Notes under the pieces: generated by a model | What the model saw: only the letters and a program-made list of their open reading frames with translations | Told to the model about the DNA's origin: nothing | Databases searched by the model: none | Translations under genes and position numbers: made by a program | Assembly: GCF_030164425.1 (NCBI RefSeq) | Contig: NZ_JASNJD010000008.1 | Span: 124,001-188,000, forward strand | From: Pseudodonghicola flavimaris | Lineage (GTDB): Bacteria; Pseudomonadota; Alphaproteobacteria; Rhodobacterales; Rhodobacteraceae | Direction: 5' to 3' | Length of the DNA stretch: 64,000 nucleotides | Shown here: positions 16,295-25,165 of the stretch, one piece after another | Layout: each line of letters starts with the position of its first letter | How positions within the stretch are numbered: the stretch's first letter is position 1

Positions 16295-17305
16295 TCATTT
16301 CACGGTCTGTTTCGGATCGAGCAGGGCGCAGATCATATCGACGGCGACGTTAACCAGCAGAACGATGGCAAGGAACACAACGGTGCAGGCCTGCAGGACG
16401 TTGTAGTCGCGCGCGAAGGCGCCATCGACCATCAGCGACCCGATGCCGGGAATGCCGAAAATCCGCTCGACCACCACGACGCCGCCGAGGATGTAGCGGA
16501 TCTGAAGGCCGACGACGGTCAGATAGGGGACCATGGCGTTGCGCAGCACGAAATGCACCAGGATGAAGGGTCTGCGCAGACCGAACGACTTCGCCGCGGT
16601 GACATAGGGCTTGGACAGCGTCTCGATCAGCACCGCCCGCAGGGTCCGGGCAAACACCGCGGCCATCGGCGCGGCGATGGCCAGCGCGGGCAGGAAGGTG
16701 GCGTGCAGGGCGCCGGTCAGGCTGGTCGAGGGGGCGACGTAGCCAAAGGCGGGGAACAGCCCGAGCCCCAGCGACAGGCCGAAGATCAGCACGTAACTCA
16801 TCCAGAAGTCCGGCATCGAGACGCCGAAGACGGCGATCGAAGTGGCGATCGTATCGGTGGCCTTGCCGCGGTTGAGAGCGGCGAGCGTGCCCAGGACCAG
16901 CGACAACACAACGGCGAGAAACAGCGCAAAGAACCCGACGAAGACCGTCGCCGGCAGCTTCTGCAGTACCAGCGCCCCCACGGGCATGCCCCGGGCAACC
17001 GCCAGAGACTGGCCGAGGTCGCCCTGAAAGAACCCGAGCAGCCAGCGGACATATTGCACCATCAGCGGGGCATCGAGCCCGTATTCGGCGCGGAAGGCGG
17101 CAATCGCCTCAGGGGTGGCCTGTTCACCGAGGGCGGACAGCGCCGGATCCCCCGGCGCCGCCTGAATGGTGAAAAACACCGCCGCGGTGCCGGCCAGCAG
17201 CACCAGCGCGCCGCTCAGCAGACGCTTGAGAAGATAGAGCGCGACAGGCCCCCAGCGTTCGCTGAGGCCGGGGGCCTTCGCCTGCGTGCCGAGCAGTTCG
17301 GACAT
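16295..17305 (-). CDS. Dipeptide-type ABC transporter permease, DppB-like
   Basis: A 336-aa permease with a signature GFFQGDLGQSLAVARGMPVG (DppB family GDxGxS) and the EAA loop KPYVTAAKSFGLRRPFILVHFVLRN. It has an N-terminal extension of about 20 residues before the first membrane segment. Only 6 bp separate it from the binding-protein gene, so both are surely cotranscribed. Confidence 0.9.
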   Translation of the reverse strand: MSELLGTQAKAPGLSERWGPVALYLLKRLLSGALVLLAGTAAVFFTIQAAPGDPALSALGEQATPEAIAAFRAEYGLDAPLMVQYVRWLLGFFQGDLGQSLAVARGMPVGALVLQKLPATVFVGFFALFLAVVLSLVLGTLAALNRGKATDTIATSIAVFGVSMPDFWMSYVLIFGLSLGLGLFPAFGYVAPSTSLTGALHATFLPALAIAAPMAAVFARTLRAVLIETLSKPYVTAAKSFGLRRPFILVHFVLRNAMVPYLTVVGLQIRYILGGVVVVERIFGIPGIGSLMVDGAFARDYNVLQACTVVFLAIVLLVNVAVDMICALLDPKQTVK

Positions 17306-17311
17306 GCCGGG

Positions 17312-18868
17312 TCAGCTCAGCTTCATGCTGCGGAACTGGTCGGCGAAGTTGGAGTAGGGCTTCTGCACGAACCCCTCCAGATCGGCCCGCAACAGGTTGT
17401 GGATGTTGGAGCAGAAGCAGGGGATCAGCGCGACCTCATCCATGGCGATGGCCTCGGCCTTCTTGTAATACTCGGGGCGCTTGGCGGGATCGGTTTCGGC
17501 CAGACCCTGCGCCGCCAGCTGATCCACCTCGGGGTTGGAATAGCCCTGGAAGTTGCGCCAGCCGGTCGAGGTGAGGAGATCGCCGACATATTCGTCCGGG
17601 TCGACCATCCCCAGCCAGCCCCAGACGCCGGCCTCGAAATCGCCGGACTTCTGCCGCGCATAGGCGGTGTTGGCATCGGTGACCTCGACCTTGAACTTGG
17701 TGCCCAGTGTCTGGTTGACCTGCGCCACGAAGATCTCGGCGAAGCGTTTCCACCAGCCGCCGGACCAGGTGATCACGCCCACCTCGACCTCTTCGGGTTT
17801 GTACTTCGATTTCGCCATCTCGGCCTTGGCGGCGGCCGGGTCGAACTTCATGTAGGCGCGCGGTTCGGTCGAGTAATAGGCCGGCAGCTGCGGCGGGATC
17901 ACCCCCTGCGCAGGCACCCCTTCGCCGAAGATCACCGCCTGCACCATCGCCTCGCGCTGGAATGCCATCGAGACGGCCCGGCGGAAGTGGATGTCGTCGA
18001 AGGGGGCTTTCTTGAGGTTGATCGAGATGAAGCGGGTATTCAGACCGGGCTGGCGCAGCACCTGGATCTTGGAGTCCTGCATCAGCATGGAGACATCGGC
18101 GGCGGGTGCGGTCGAGGTCATGTCGATCTGGCCCCCCTGCAGGGCGGTCACGCCCGAGGCCTCCTCGGCGATCAGTGGCACCTCGACGGTTTCGAATCCC
18201 GGCTTGCCCTCGAAATAGTCGGGGTGCGCGGAGAGCGTCAGCCCCTCGCCGGCGCGCCAGTCGCTGACCTTCCAGGCGCCGGTGCCCACCGGGGCACGGG
18301 AGAAGGCCTCGGCCCCCATCGCCTCGAAAGCGGCCTTGGAGATGATCTGGGTGCCGGTGCGGGCATTGGTCAGGAAGGTCAGCAGCGGCGCATAGGATCC
18401 TTCGGTGAGGATGCGCACGGTGAGCGGATCGACGACTTCGACCTTGCTCACCTTGCCCAGCTTGCCGGCGTTGGGCGAGGCGGTTTCCTTGTCCATCACC
18501 CGGTCGAAGGTGAACTTGACGTCCTCGGCAGTGAGCTCGCTGCCATCGTGGAATTTCACCCCGGACTTCAGCTTGAACTCGTAACCGCCGCCGTCGAGCG
18601 CGGTGACGGTCTCGGCCAGATCGGGAACGACGTTCATCTCATCGTCGAATTTCATCAGGCCGTTGAACACGCCCCAGATGACATAGAATTCGGGGATCAG
18701 CGAGGCCTTGGCCGGATCGAGCGAGTTGATGACGCTGTAGCCAGTGATTGCTGCGGTCATCGTCGTCGACTGGGCCAGCGCGGCGCGGGCCGAAAGCGAG
18801 AGCGAGCCGGCGAAGGGCAGGGCGGTGATGCCCTGCAAGACGCGACGGCGCGAGATCTGGTTGGTCAT
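17312..18868 (-). CDS. ABC transporter substrate-binding protein, family 5 (DppA-like)
   Basis: A 518-aa periplasmic receptor. The N-terminus has a Tat-like motif (ISRRRVLQG) and a hydrophobic segment ending ARAALAQS. The SBP_bac_5 signature is visible as DLAETVTALDGGGYEFKLK and GVKFHDGSELTAEDVKFTFDRV. Family members bind peptides, nickel complexes, or in aminopolycarboxylate degraders metal-EDTA. It follows the monooxygenase gene after 85 bp, which contain a small GGCCC-TTT-GGGCC hairpin (18891-18903). Confidence 0.9.
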   Translation of the reverse strand: MTNQISRRRVLQGITALPFAGSLSLSARAALAQSTTMTAAITGYSVINSLDPAKASLIPEFYVIWGVFNGLMKFDDEMNVVPDLAETVTALDGGGYEFKLKSGVKFHDGSELTAEDVKFTFDRVMDKETASPNAGKLGKVSKVEVVDPLTVRILTEGSYAPLLTFLTNARTGTQIISKAAFEAMGAEAFSRAPVGTGAWKVSDWRAGEGLTLSAHPDYFEGKPGFETVEVPLIAEEASGVTALQGGQIDMTSTAPAADVSMLMQDSKIQVLRQPGLNTRFISINLKKAPFDDIHFRRAVSMAFQREAMVQAVIFGEGVPAQGVIPPQLPAYYSTEPRAYMKFDPAAAKAEMAKSKYKPEEVEVGVITWSGGWWKRFAEIFVAQVNQTLGTKFKVEVTDANTAYARQKSGDFEAGVWGWLGMVDPDEYVGDLLTSTGWRNFQGYSNPEVDQLAAQGLAETDPAKRPEYYKKAEAIAMDEVALIPCFCSNIHNLLRADLEGFVQKPYSNFADQFRSMKLS

Positions 18869-18953
18869 GTCGGTTTCCCTGTCGGTTGATGGCCCTTTGG
18901 GCCTTGTTGATCTGGTCTTGGCACCGGACAGGGGCCGCCCGGCGCGACGGGTC

Positions 18954-20249
18954 TCAGGAGAGACCGAGGTTCTGCCGCAGCGTTTCGCCCTCGTATTCGG
19001 TCCGGAACAATCCGCGGCGGCGCAGTTCGGGCAGGATGTAACGGCTCATGTCGTCCATCCCCTGCGGCAGCAGCGGTGGGCAGATGTTGAAGCCATCGGC
19101 GGCGCCGGTTTCGAACCAGTGCTGCAGATCGTCCACGACGGTTTCGGCCGTGCCGATGATGTAGCGGCCGGTGAAGCCCGCCGCTGTGCTCTCGTAGAGC
19201 TGGCGGATCGTCAGGTTCTCGGCCTTGGCCTTGGCCAGCAGGCCGCTGCCGATGGTGATCTTGTCTTCGAAGATATGCTCGGGCACCGGCCCGTCGAGAT
19301 CGTAGCCGGAGAGGTCGCCGCAGAAGGTGTAGAGGATGTTGAGCCCGGCCAGCGGGTCGATCAGCGCCTGCAGCTCGTCGAAACGCGCCTGAGCCTCTTC
19401 CTGCGTCGCGCCGGTATAGATGGTGATGCCGGGCATGATCAGCGGCGCGTTGTCGATACGGTCGAATTCGGCCGCCCGCGCCTTGAGGTCGGCGTAGAAG
19501 CTGCGCGCCTCTTCGACGGTCTGCGACACGGTATAGACCACATCGGCATGTTGCGCGGCGATGTCACGGCCCTGGTTCGAGGCGCCGGCCTGCACGATCA
19601 GCGGGCGGCCCTGCGGCGTGCGGCAGGAGTTCAGCGGCCCGCGCACGTTGAAGAAGGCGCCGTGATGGTCGAGCACATGCATCTTCGCTGGATCGTAGAA
19701 CTGGCCGCTGTCCTTGTCGTAAGTGAAGGCATCGGCGTCCCAGCTGTCCCACAGTCCCTTGGCCACCTGCACGAATTCCGCGGCGCGGGCATAGCGCTCC
19801 TCGCGGGGCAGGTTCTCGGTCTTGTTGAAGTTCAGCGCTTCCTGGTCGGACCAGGAGGTCACCACGTTCCAGCCGGCGCGGCCGCCGGAGATATGGTCGA
19901 GCGAGGCGTATTTCCGCGCGATATGGAAAGGCTCATTGTAGGTGGTCGACGCGGTGGCGACCAAGCCGATGTGATCCGTGGTCGCCGCGATGGCGGACAG
20001 CAGGGTCAGCGGCTCCAGTTCGGCGTTGCGCATGTCATGGCTGAGGGCGCCTTCGGGTTGATCGGTGCCGCGCACCGCCACGCCGTCGGCGAAGAAGATC
20101 ATGTCCAGCTTTTCGGCTTCGGCAGCCCGGGCGATGTCGCGATAGCTGCGGAAATCGACGTTGCAGCCCGGCACGTAGTCAGGATGGCGCCATGCGGCGA
20201 CATGGTAGCCGTGGTACCGCATCGAGAGCCCGAGACGCATCTTCTTCAT
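18954..20249 (-). CDS. FMN-dependent monooxygenase, NtaA/SnaA/DszA family
   Basis: A 431-aa flavin-dependent, two-component monooxygenase of the bacterial luciferase-like class. Family features are GLVATASTTYNEPFHIARKYASLDHISGGRAGWNVVT (family core, about residues 95-135) and GRPLIVQAGASNQGRDIAAQHAD. Relatives include nitrilotriacetate and EDTA monooxygenases and DszA. They need a separate flavin reductase, which is not in this window. First gene of the six-gene operon and divergent from the GntR regulator. A TATAAT (20415-20410, minus strand) is a possible -10 element. Confidence 0.88.
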   Translation of the reverse strand: MKKMRLGLSMRYHGYHVAAWRHPDYVPGCNVDFRSYRDIARAAEAEKLDMIFFADGVAVRGTDQPEGALSHDMRNAELEPLTLLSAIAATTDHIGLVATASTTYNEPFHIARKYASLDHISGGRAGWNVVTSWSDQEALNFNKTENLPREERYARAAEFVQVAKGLWDSWDADAFTYDKDSGQFYDPAKMHVLDHHGAFFNVRGPLNSCRTPQGRPLIVQAGASNQGRDIAAQHADVVYTVSQTVEEARSFYADLKARAAEFDRIDNAPLIMPGITIYTGATQEEAQARFDELQALIDPLAGLNILYTFCGDLSGYDLDGPVPEHIFEDKITIGSGLLAKAKAENLTIRQLYESTAAGFTGRYIIGTAETVVDDLQHWFETGAADGFNICPPLLPQGMDDMSRYILPELRRRGLFRTEYEGETLRQNLGLS

Positions 20250-20504
20250 GACGTGTTCCTTGATCTACTGAGCCCGGTCGACTCATCCTTTCAGTATCCT
20301 GAAAATGGCCTTGGGCATGATTTTCGTCCAATTCAAAAGAGCGCGTCGTCATCGGAATAGCAATAGGTTTCTGTTGGCTGCATATTTTTTCAGCGCGATC
20401 ATACTCTTTATTATATAGGATTTGATTGGGTGTCTCGGGAGCGTATCCTGGCGCGGGAAAATGTCATGGCACGGAGCTCCTGGCGTTGACCTTCGTGAAT
20501 TTAG

Positions 20505-20510
20505 GTATAC
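20505..20510 (+). promoter_or_regulatory. GTATAC core, candidate GntR (FCD) operator
   Basis: The palindrome GTATAC lies 31 bp before the GntR start, flanked by direct TGAATT repeats (20496-20501 and 20511-20516). GTATAC-centred operators are common for FCD-type GntR repressors. The overlapping TATACT could be a -10 box, so binding would block the regulator's own promoter. Confidence 0.35.
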
Positions 20511-20540
20511 TGAATTGGATTGTTACCGCAGGAGAGTCCT

Positions 20541-21248
20541 ATGTCGGGAAAGCCCGTTGATCCCCCTTTCGATGCAGGTGTCCCCGCCGCGACCGACGGT
20601 CTCAGCCGTGGGGAAGCGGTTTACGAGGGGATGAAGTCGGGCATTCTCCACCACCGTTTCCGCATGGGCGATCCGCTGCGGGAAGAGGATGTCGCCAGCT
20701 GGTTCGGCGCCAGCCGCGCCCCGGCGCGCGATGCGCTGAAGCGGCTGGAGACCGAAGGGCTGGTCGAACGGATCGGGCGTAAATACGCGGTGCGGAACTA
20801 CAGCTACGACGAGGTTCTGGTGACCTACCGGATGCGGGCGGCGCTTGAGCATATGTCGGTGGAGTTCGTGATCCGGCGTGCCGGCGATGCCGAGATCGCG
20901 GCGCTTGAGGCGGAACTGGAGGCGCAGAAGGCGGTGCTGGGACAGGCCAGCCGAGGAGAGTTCTCCGAGCTCGACGCCAGGTTTCACATGGCGCTTGCCC
21001 GGCTGTCGGGGAACGAGATGCTGCTGCGCGAGACCGAAACCGTTCTGAATCGCGCCCGGCTGATCCGCTCTAACGAGCTCGACAAGGACAACGGGCCGGC
21101 CGCCGCCTATGCCGATCACTGCCGGATTTATGCCGCCCTCATGCGCCGCGATGCCGATACCGCGAAGGCGGAGCTGAACTATCACTACGCCACCACCGTG
21201 CGCCTGCACCAGACGCAGCCGGTGGATGCGCTCGGAGCAAGATCATGA
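20541..21248 (+). CDS. GntR-family transcriptional regulator, FCD domain
   Basis: A 235-aa regulator. The winged HTH (residues about 25-95) includes EEDVASWFGASRAPARDALKRLETEGLVERI. The C-terminal FCD domain contains the metal/ligand residues in DARFHMALARLSGN and a terminal AELNYHYATTVRLH. The ATG at 20541 has GGAGAG at good spacing; a TTG further upstream at 20520 is not needed. The stop overlaps the next gene by ATGA. Likely controls the divergent monooxygenase/transporter operon, itself and the DAO gene. Confidence 0.9.
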   Translation: MSGKPVDPPFDAGVPAATDGLSRGEAVYEGMKSGILHHRFRMGDPLREEDVASWFGASRAPARDALKRLETEGLVERIGRKYAVRNYSYDEVLVTYRMRAALEHMSVEFVIRRAGDAEIAALEAELEAQKAVLGQASRGEFSELDARFHMALARLSGNEMLLRETETVLNRARLIRSNELDKDNGPAAAYADHCRIYAALMRRDADTAKAELNYHYATTVRLHQTQPVDALGARS

Positions 21249-22543
21249 CCTACCAGTCCGATTGCCTGGCGCGGTTCCCGTCCTACTGGATGGACACCGC
21301 CGAAGAGGAGGACTTGTCCTCACCGCTCGACGGCGACGCCACCTGCGATGTGGCGATCATCGGGGCGGGCTACACCGGCCTCGCCTGTGCCGTGGGGCTG
21401 GCCGAGCAGGGCATCGACGTCCGGGTGCTGGACGGCGGCTTTGTCGGCTGGGGCGGCTCGGGCCGGAATTCCGGGTCAGTGATCCGTGGTTTCAAATCCA
21501 GCCGCAGCGATCTCGTGCGCAGTTTCGGCACGGAACGCGGTGGCGCGATGGCGGCGTTCGGCGATCGCACCGCTGCCGCGGTCTACGGGATGATCGACCG
21601 CTTCGGCATCGCCTGCGACCTGCGGCGGACCGGCTGGCTGCTGCCGGCGCATAATGCCGCCGGTCTGCGCCGCACCGAGGAACGATACCGGAGCTGGACA
21701 GCGGACGGCACCGAGGGGCTGGAACTTCTGGATCAGGCGCAGGTCGCCGGCATGCTCGGGTCAGAAGCCTATGTCGGGGGGATGATCGACCGGGAATGCG
21801 GCGCCCTGCATCCGCTGTCCTATGCCCGTGGCCTGGCTCGGGGCGCAATCAGCCTGGGCGCGAAGGTGCATGGCGGCTCCAGGGTCCTGTCGGTGGCCCG
21901 CAAAGACGGCCATTGGGAGCTGCGGGGCGCGACCGGCACGGTGCGCGCCGATCGCGTGCTGATCGCCGCCAATGCCTATGTCGACGGGCTGGAGCGGCGG
22001 GTGGAGAGGTCGATTGCCACGATCCACACCCATATGATCGCCACCGACCCGCTGCCCGCGGAGCTGGCCGCGACCATTCTGCCCGGCCGGCAGACGGCCT
22101 CTGACAGTCGCCGGATCCTCTATTACTGGCATCTCGAGCGGGACAATCGCCTTCTGTTCGGCACGCGGGGATTGTTGAACGGGCCGCGCTCGGACCGGGA
22201 TTTCGACCATGTCCGCAAGGGGCTGCTCAGCATCTATCCGCAGCTTGCCGGGATCGGGATCAGCCACCGATGGGCCGGCCGCGTGGGCATGACCAAGGAT
22301 TTCCTGCCACATATCGACCAGCCGGAACCCGGTCTCTGGGCCGCCTATGGCTATTGCGGGCGCGGTGTGGCGATGGCGACGAGCTATGGCATGCTGCTCG
22401 CCCGGGCGATGGTGTCGAACGCTGGGTTGAGCGATATCGACATGCCCCGTGGTCCGGCGCCGCAGCTGCCGGGCCGCGCCCTGAAATCCCTGGGCATTGT
22501 CGCGGCGACGCAGTTCTACCGCCTGCTCGATCTCGTCGACTGA
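21245..22543 (+). CDS. FAD-dependent oxidoreductase (DAO family), second copy
   Basis: A 432-aa flavoenzyme with dinucleotide motif VAIIGAGYTGLACAVGLAEQG and DAO motif GSGRNSGSV. The C-terminal contact is YGYCGRGVAMATSYG. Similar layout and identical length to the enzyme at 11596-12894. Coupled to the GntR regulator. In aminopolycarboxylate degraders a DAO-type iminodiacetate oxidase follows the monooxygenase step, so this is a candidate for such a role; the substrate is inferred only. Confidence 0.88.
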   Translation: MTYQSDCLARFPSYWMDTAEEEDLSSPLDGDATCDVAIIGAGYTGLACAVGLAEQGIDVRVLDGGFVGWGGSGRNSGSVIRGFKSSRSDLVRSFGTERGGAMAAFGDRTAAAVYGMIDRFGIACDLRRTGWLLPAHNAAGLRRTEERYRSWTADGTEGLELLDQAQVAGMLGSEAYVGGMIDRECGALHPLSYARGLARGAISLGAKVHGGSRVLSVARKDGHWELRGATGTVRADRVLIAANAYVDGLERRVERSIATIHTHMIATDPLPAELAATILPGRQTASDSRRILYYWHLERDNRLLFGTRGLLNGPRSDRDFDHVRKGLLSIYPQLAGIGISHRWAGRVGMTKDFLPHIDQPEPGLWAAYGYCGRGVAMATSYGMLLARAMVSNAGLSDIDMPRGPAPQLPGRALKSLGIVAATQFYRLLDLVD

Positions 22544-22628
22544 CGGGCTTGCTCACGGGGAAGTTCTGGCAGGCGACGCCGGCCAACAGGCCCCGGCGGC
22601 GGACCGGTCACGGGGGCGCCACGGCCGG

Positions 22629-25070
22629 TTAAAGCCGTGCCCGGGAACTGCCCGGGTCGTAGAGACTGTCCGGGACAACCCGGGCGTTACGCAGCTCTCC
22701 GTGGATCGCGACCTGGAGCGCGGTGCCTTCGACGGCAAGGGCCGGCGGCACCAGCGCCATCGCGATGTCGTGTCCGAAATGATAGGAATAGCCGCCCGAT
22801 GTGACCCGGCCGATCAGCCTGCCGTCGTGATAGACGCCTTCATCTGCCAGAACCGAGGTTTCGCAGGCGGGCAGTGTCAGGGTGACGAGCGCACGGTCGA
22901 GGCCGGCATCCCGCTGGGCCTGCAGCGCCTCGCGGCCCGGGAAGGCGCCCTTGTCGAGCTTGACGAAGCGCTGAAGGCCCGCTTCGAGCGGCGAGATGTC
23001 CTGCGAAAGCTCGCGATGGATCGCGCGATAGGATTTCTCCAGGCGCATCGAATCCAGGGCCTTGAGGCCGACGGGCACCAGCCCGTGCGGGCCGCCGGCC
23101 TTCAGGATCGTATCGACCAGATGCCGGTTGTAGGCAATCGGATGGTGCAGCTCCCATCCGAGCTCGCCGGTGTAGCTGACCCGGATCAGGTGGACATCGC
23201 GCGCATAGCCGACTTCGCCGATCTGGGCCGACAGCCAGGGAAAGGCCTCGTTCGACAGGTCGTTGTCGGTCAGCGGCTGGAGAATGTCCCGGGACTTCGG
23301 CCCGGCGATGGCGATCACCCCCAGTTGCTCCGACTGGTTTTCGAGGGTGACGCTGCCATCCTCGGGCAGCAGGCGGGACAGCTGGTCGGCGTTGTAGACC
23401 TCGCCGCTGGGTGTGCTGACAAGATAGAAGTCATCCTCGCTATATCGCACCACGGTGTATTCCGCGTCGATGCCGCCGCGTGCGTTGCAGACGACGGAAA
23501 GGCTCAGGCGGCCGATCCGGGGCAGGGCGTTGGCGATGATCCCGTCGAGCCAGGCGGCGGCTCCCGGCCCGCGAACCCTGAACTTGGTCATCGGGGACAT
23601 TTCGATCAGCCCGGCGTTTGTCCTGGTCGCCCGGACCTCGGCCGCGACGTATTTCATATGCGCGGTCTTCCGGAAGCTGAATTCCGGGATCGCCAGCTCC
23701 GGCGTGGGGGCGTACCAGCTGGGGACCTCATATCCATCCAGCACGGTCCAGACCGCGCCCTGGGCCGTCAGCAGGTCATAGGAGCCGACGGTCTTGAGCG
23801 GCCGGCCGGCGGGCCGGTCCTCGCCCGGGACATGGGCATGCATATGGCGCCCCCAGGTCTCGCGCACCTTGTCGACGGTCCAGCGCTTGCTGATGTAGTT
23901 CCCGAACCGGCGCGGATCGAGCGCCGACATGTCGATGCCCGGATCGCCGTTCAGGATCCAACGGCTCAGCCGGGCGCCCATGGTGCCGCCCCAGAGAATG
24001 CCTCCGGGCACGCCTTCGGCCAGCCACAATCCATCATGTCCCGGCGCCGGGCCGCACAGCGGCAGCTCGTCGGGGGTCATCTGGAACGGCCCGCGCGTGT
24101 TCGATCTGATCCCGACCTCGCCAAGCGCGGGAACCCTCTCGATGGCGCGCTCCCACTGACCTTCGACGGCCTCGAAATCCTCCGGCAGCAGATCGGCGCC
24201 GAAGTCCCGGGGCACCCCATCGATGGCAAAGAGCTTCAGATCCTCTTCGAATTCGTAGGGGCCGAACTGGAAGGCGCCGACATCCTCGCGCAGATAGGCG
24301 CCATAGTCCTCGTCCCGCAGGATGGGAAGCTCGGCCAGCCCGGCCGCCTTGCGCTCTTTCAGGGCCGGAACGACCTCGGTGGTCCAGTACTGGTGGACGA
24401 TGGGGATGCAGGGCAGGTCCAGCCCGACCCGTTTGGCGTTTTCGCGGGCATAGTTGCCGGTGGCGAAGACCAGGTGTTCGCAAGTGATCTCCCCCTGCGA
24501 GGTGACCACCTTCCAGCCCCCGTCGGGGAGCTTCTCATAGGATCGCGCCTCGGTGTTCTGATAGATGCGCGCGCCCTGTTGGCGTGCCAGTTTCGCCATC
24601 CCCTGGGTGATATCGGCCGGGTTGATATAGCCATCCTCCGGGTGGAGGATCCCGCCCAAGATGGTCTTGCTGGGTGACAGGAACGGGTGCTGTTTCTGCA
24701 CCTACTCGGGGGTGAGCAGCCGGGCGGGAACGCCTGCCGCCTCGGCGATGCCGAAATAGCTCTGGAATTCGTCCCAGCGTTTTTGCGTGTTGGCGACCCG
24801 CAACTGCCCGACCTTGCGCAACCCGCAGGAGGTGCCCAGCCGTCTTTCGACCTCTCCGTAGATGCGGATCGTCTCCATCGTCATCTGGCTGATGACGTGG
24901 GAGCGGACGAAGGTCACCAGAAGCCCGGCCGCGTGCCAGGTCGACCCGGCGGTCAGTTGGCTGCGTTCGATCAGCACCGCGTCCGAACAGCCGTTCTCTG
25001 TCAGGCCGAAAAGAATGGCGGCGCCGACACAGCCGCCACCGACGACGACGACCTTGGCATGTGATTGCAT
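22629..25070 (-). pseudogene. Dimethylglycine/sarcosine dehydrogenase-like gene interrupted by an in-frame TAG
   Basis: One continuous frame of 813 codons with a single TAG at codon 123 (24704-24702). The N-terminal part has the Rossmann motif VVVGGGCVGAAIL and the family motif STWHAAGLL, where the His is the usual FAD-linking residue. The C-terminal part (after about residue 430) is a GcvT/aminomethyltransferase-like folate domain (MSPMTKFRVRGPGAAAWLDG). Relatives read LTPEE or similar across the interruption, so GAG or CAG to TAG is the simplest cause. Translation could restart at the GTG right after the TAG, but that product lacks the FAD-binding fold. Nonsense mutation or sequencing error; no frameshift is visible. 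Confidence 0.8.
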
Positions 25071-25150
25071 GAGACTTCCCCGTGAGAGCTTTGGGCGAAA
25101 ATTATCCGGCACGGCGGCAGTTGTGATCTTCAAAAAAAGTCGCGGCGCCG

Positions 25151-25165
25151 ATAACCTGAGGTTAT
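25151..25165. promoter_or_regulatory. LysR-type T-N11-A dyad, ATAACC-TGA-GGTTAT
   Basis: A perfect 15-bp dyad with the LysR T-N11-A layout overlaps the ATG of the adjacent LysR gene and sits in the 93-bp divergent gap before the oxidoreductase gene. Its position suggests autoregulation and control of the divergent gene. Confidence 0.5.

Noticed and set aside
16229-18889. An 886-codon plus-strand open frame over the dpp-type genes
   Set aside because: Shadow of DppB/DppA-like genes on the other strand, which have clear family motifs.
22497-24677. A 726-codon plus-strand open frame opposite the dehydrogenase
   Set aside because: Shadow of the GcvT-domain dehydrogenase; no recognisable family features.
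24699-24704. TAG as a pyrrolysine codon
   Set aside because: The enzyme is not a methylamine methyltransferase, no pyl genes are in view, and relatives have an ordinary residue there; a nonsense mutation or sequencing error is simpler.
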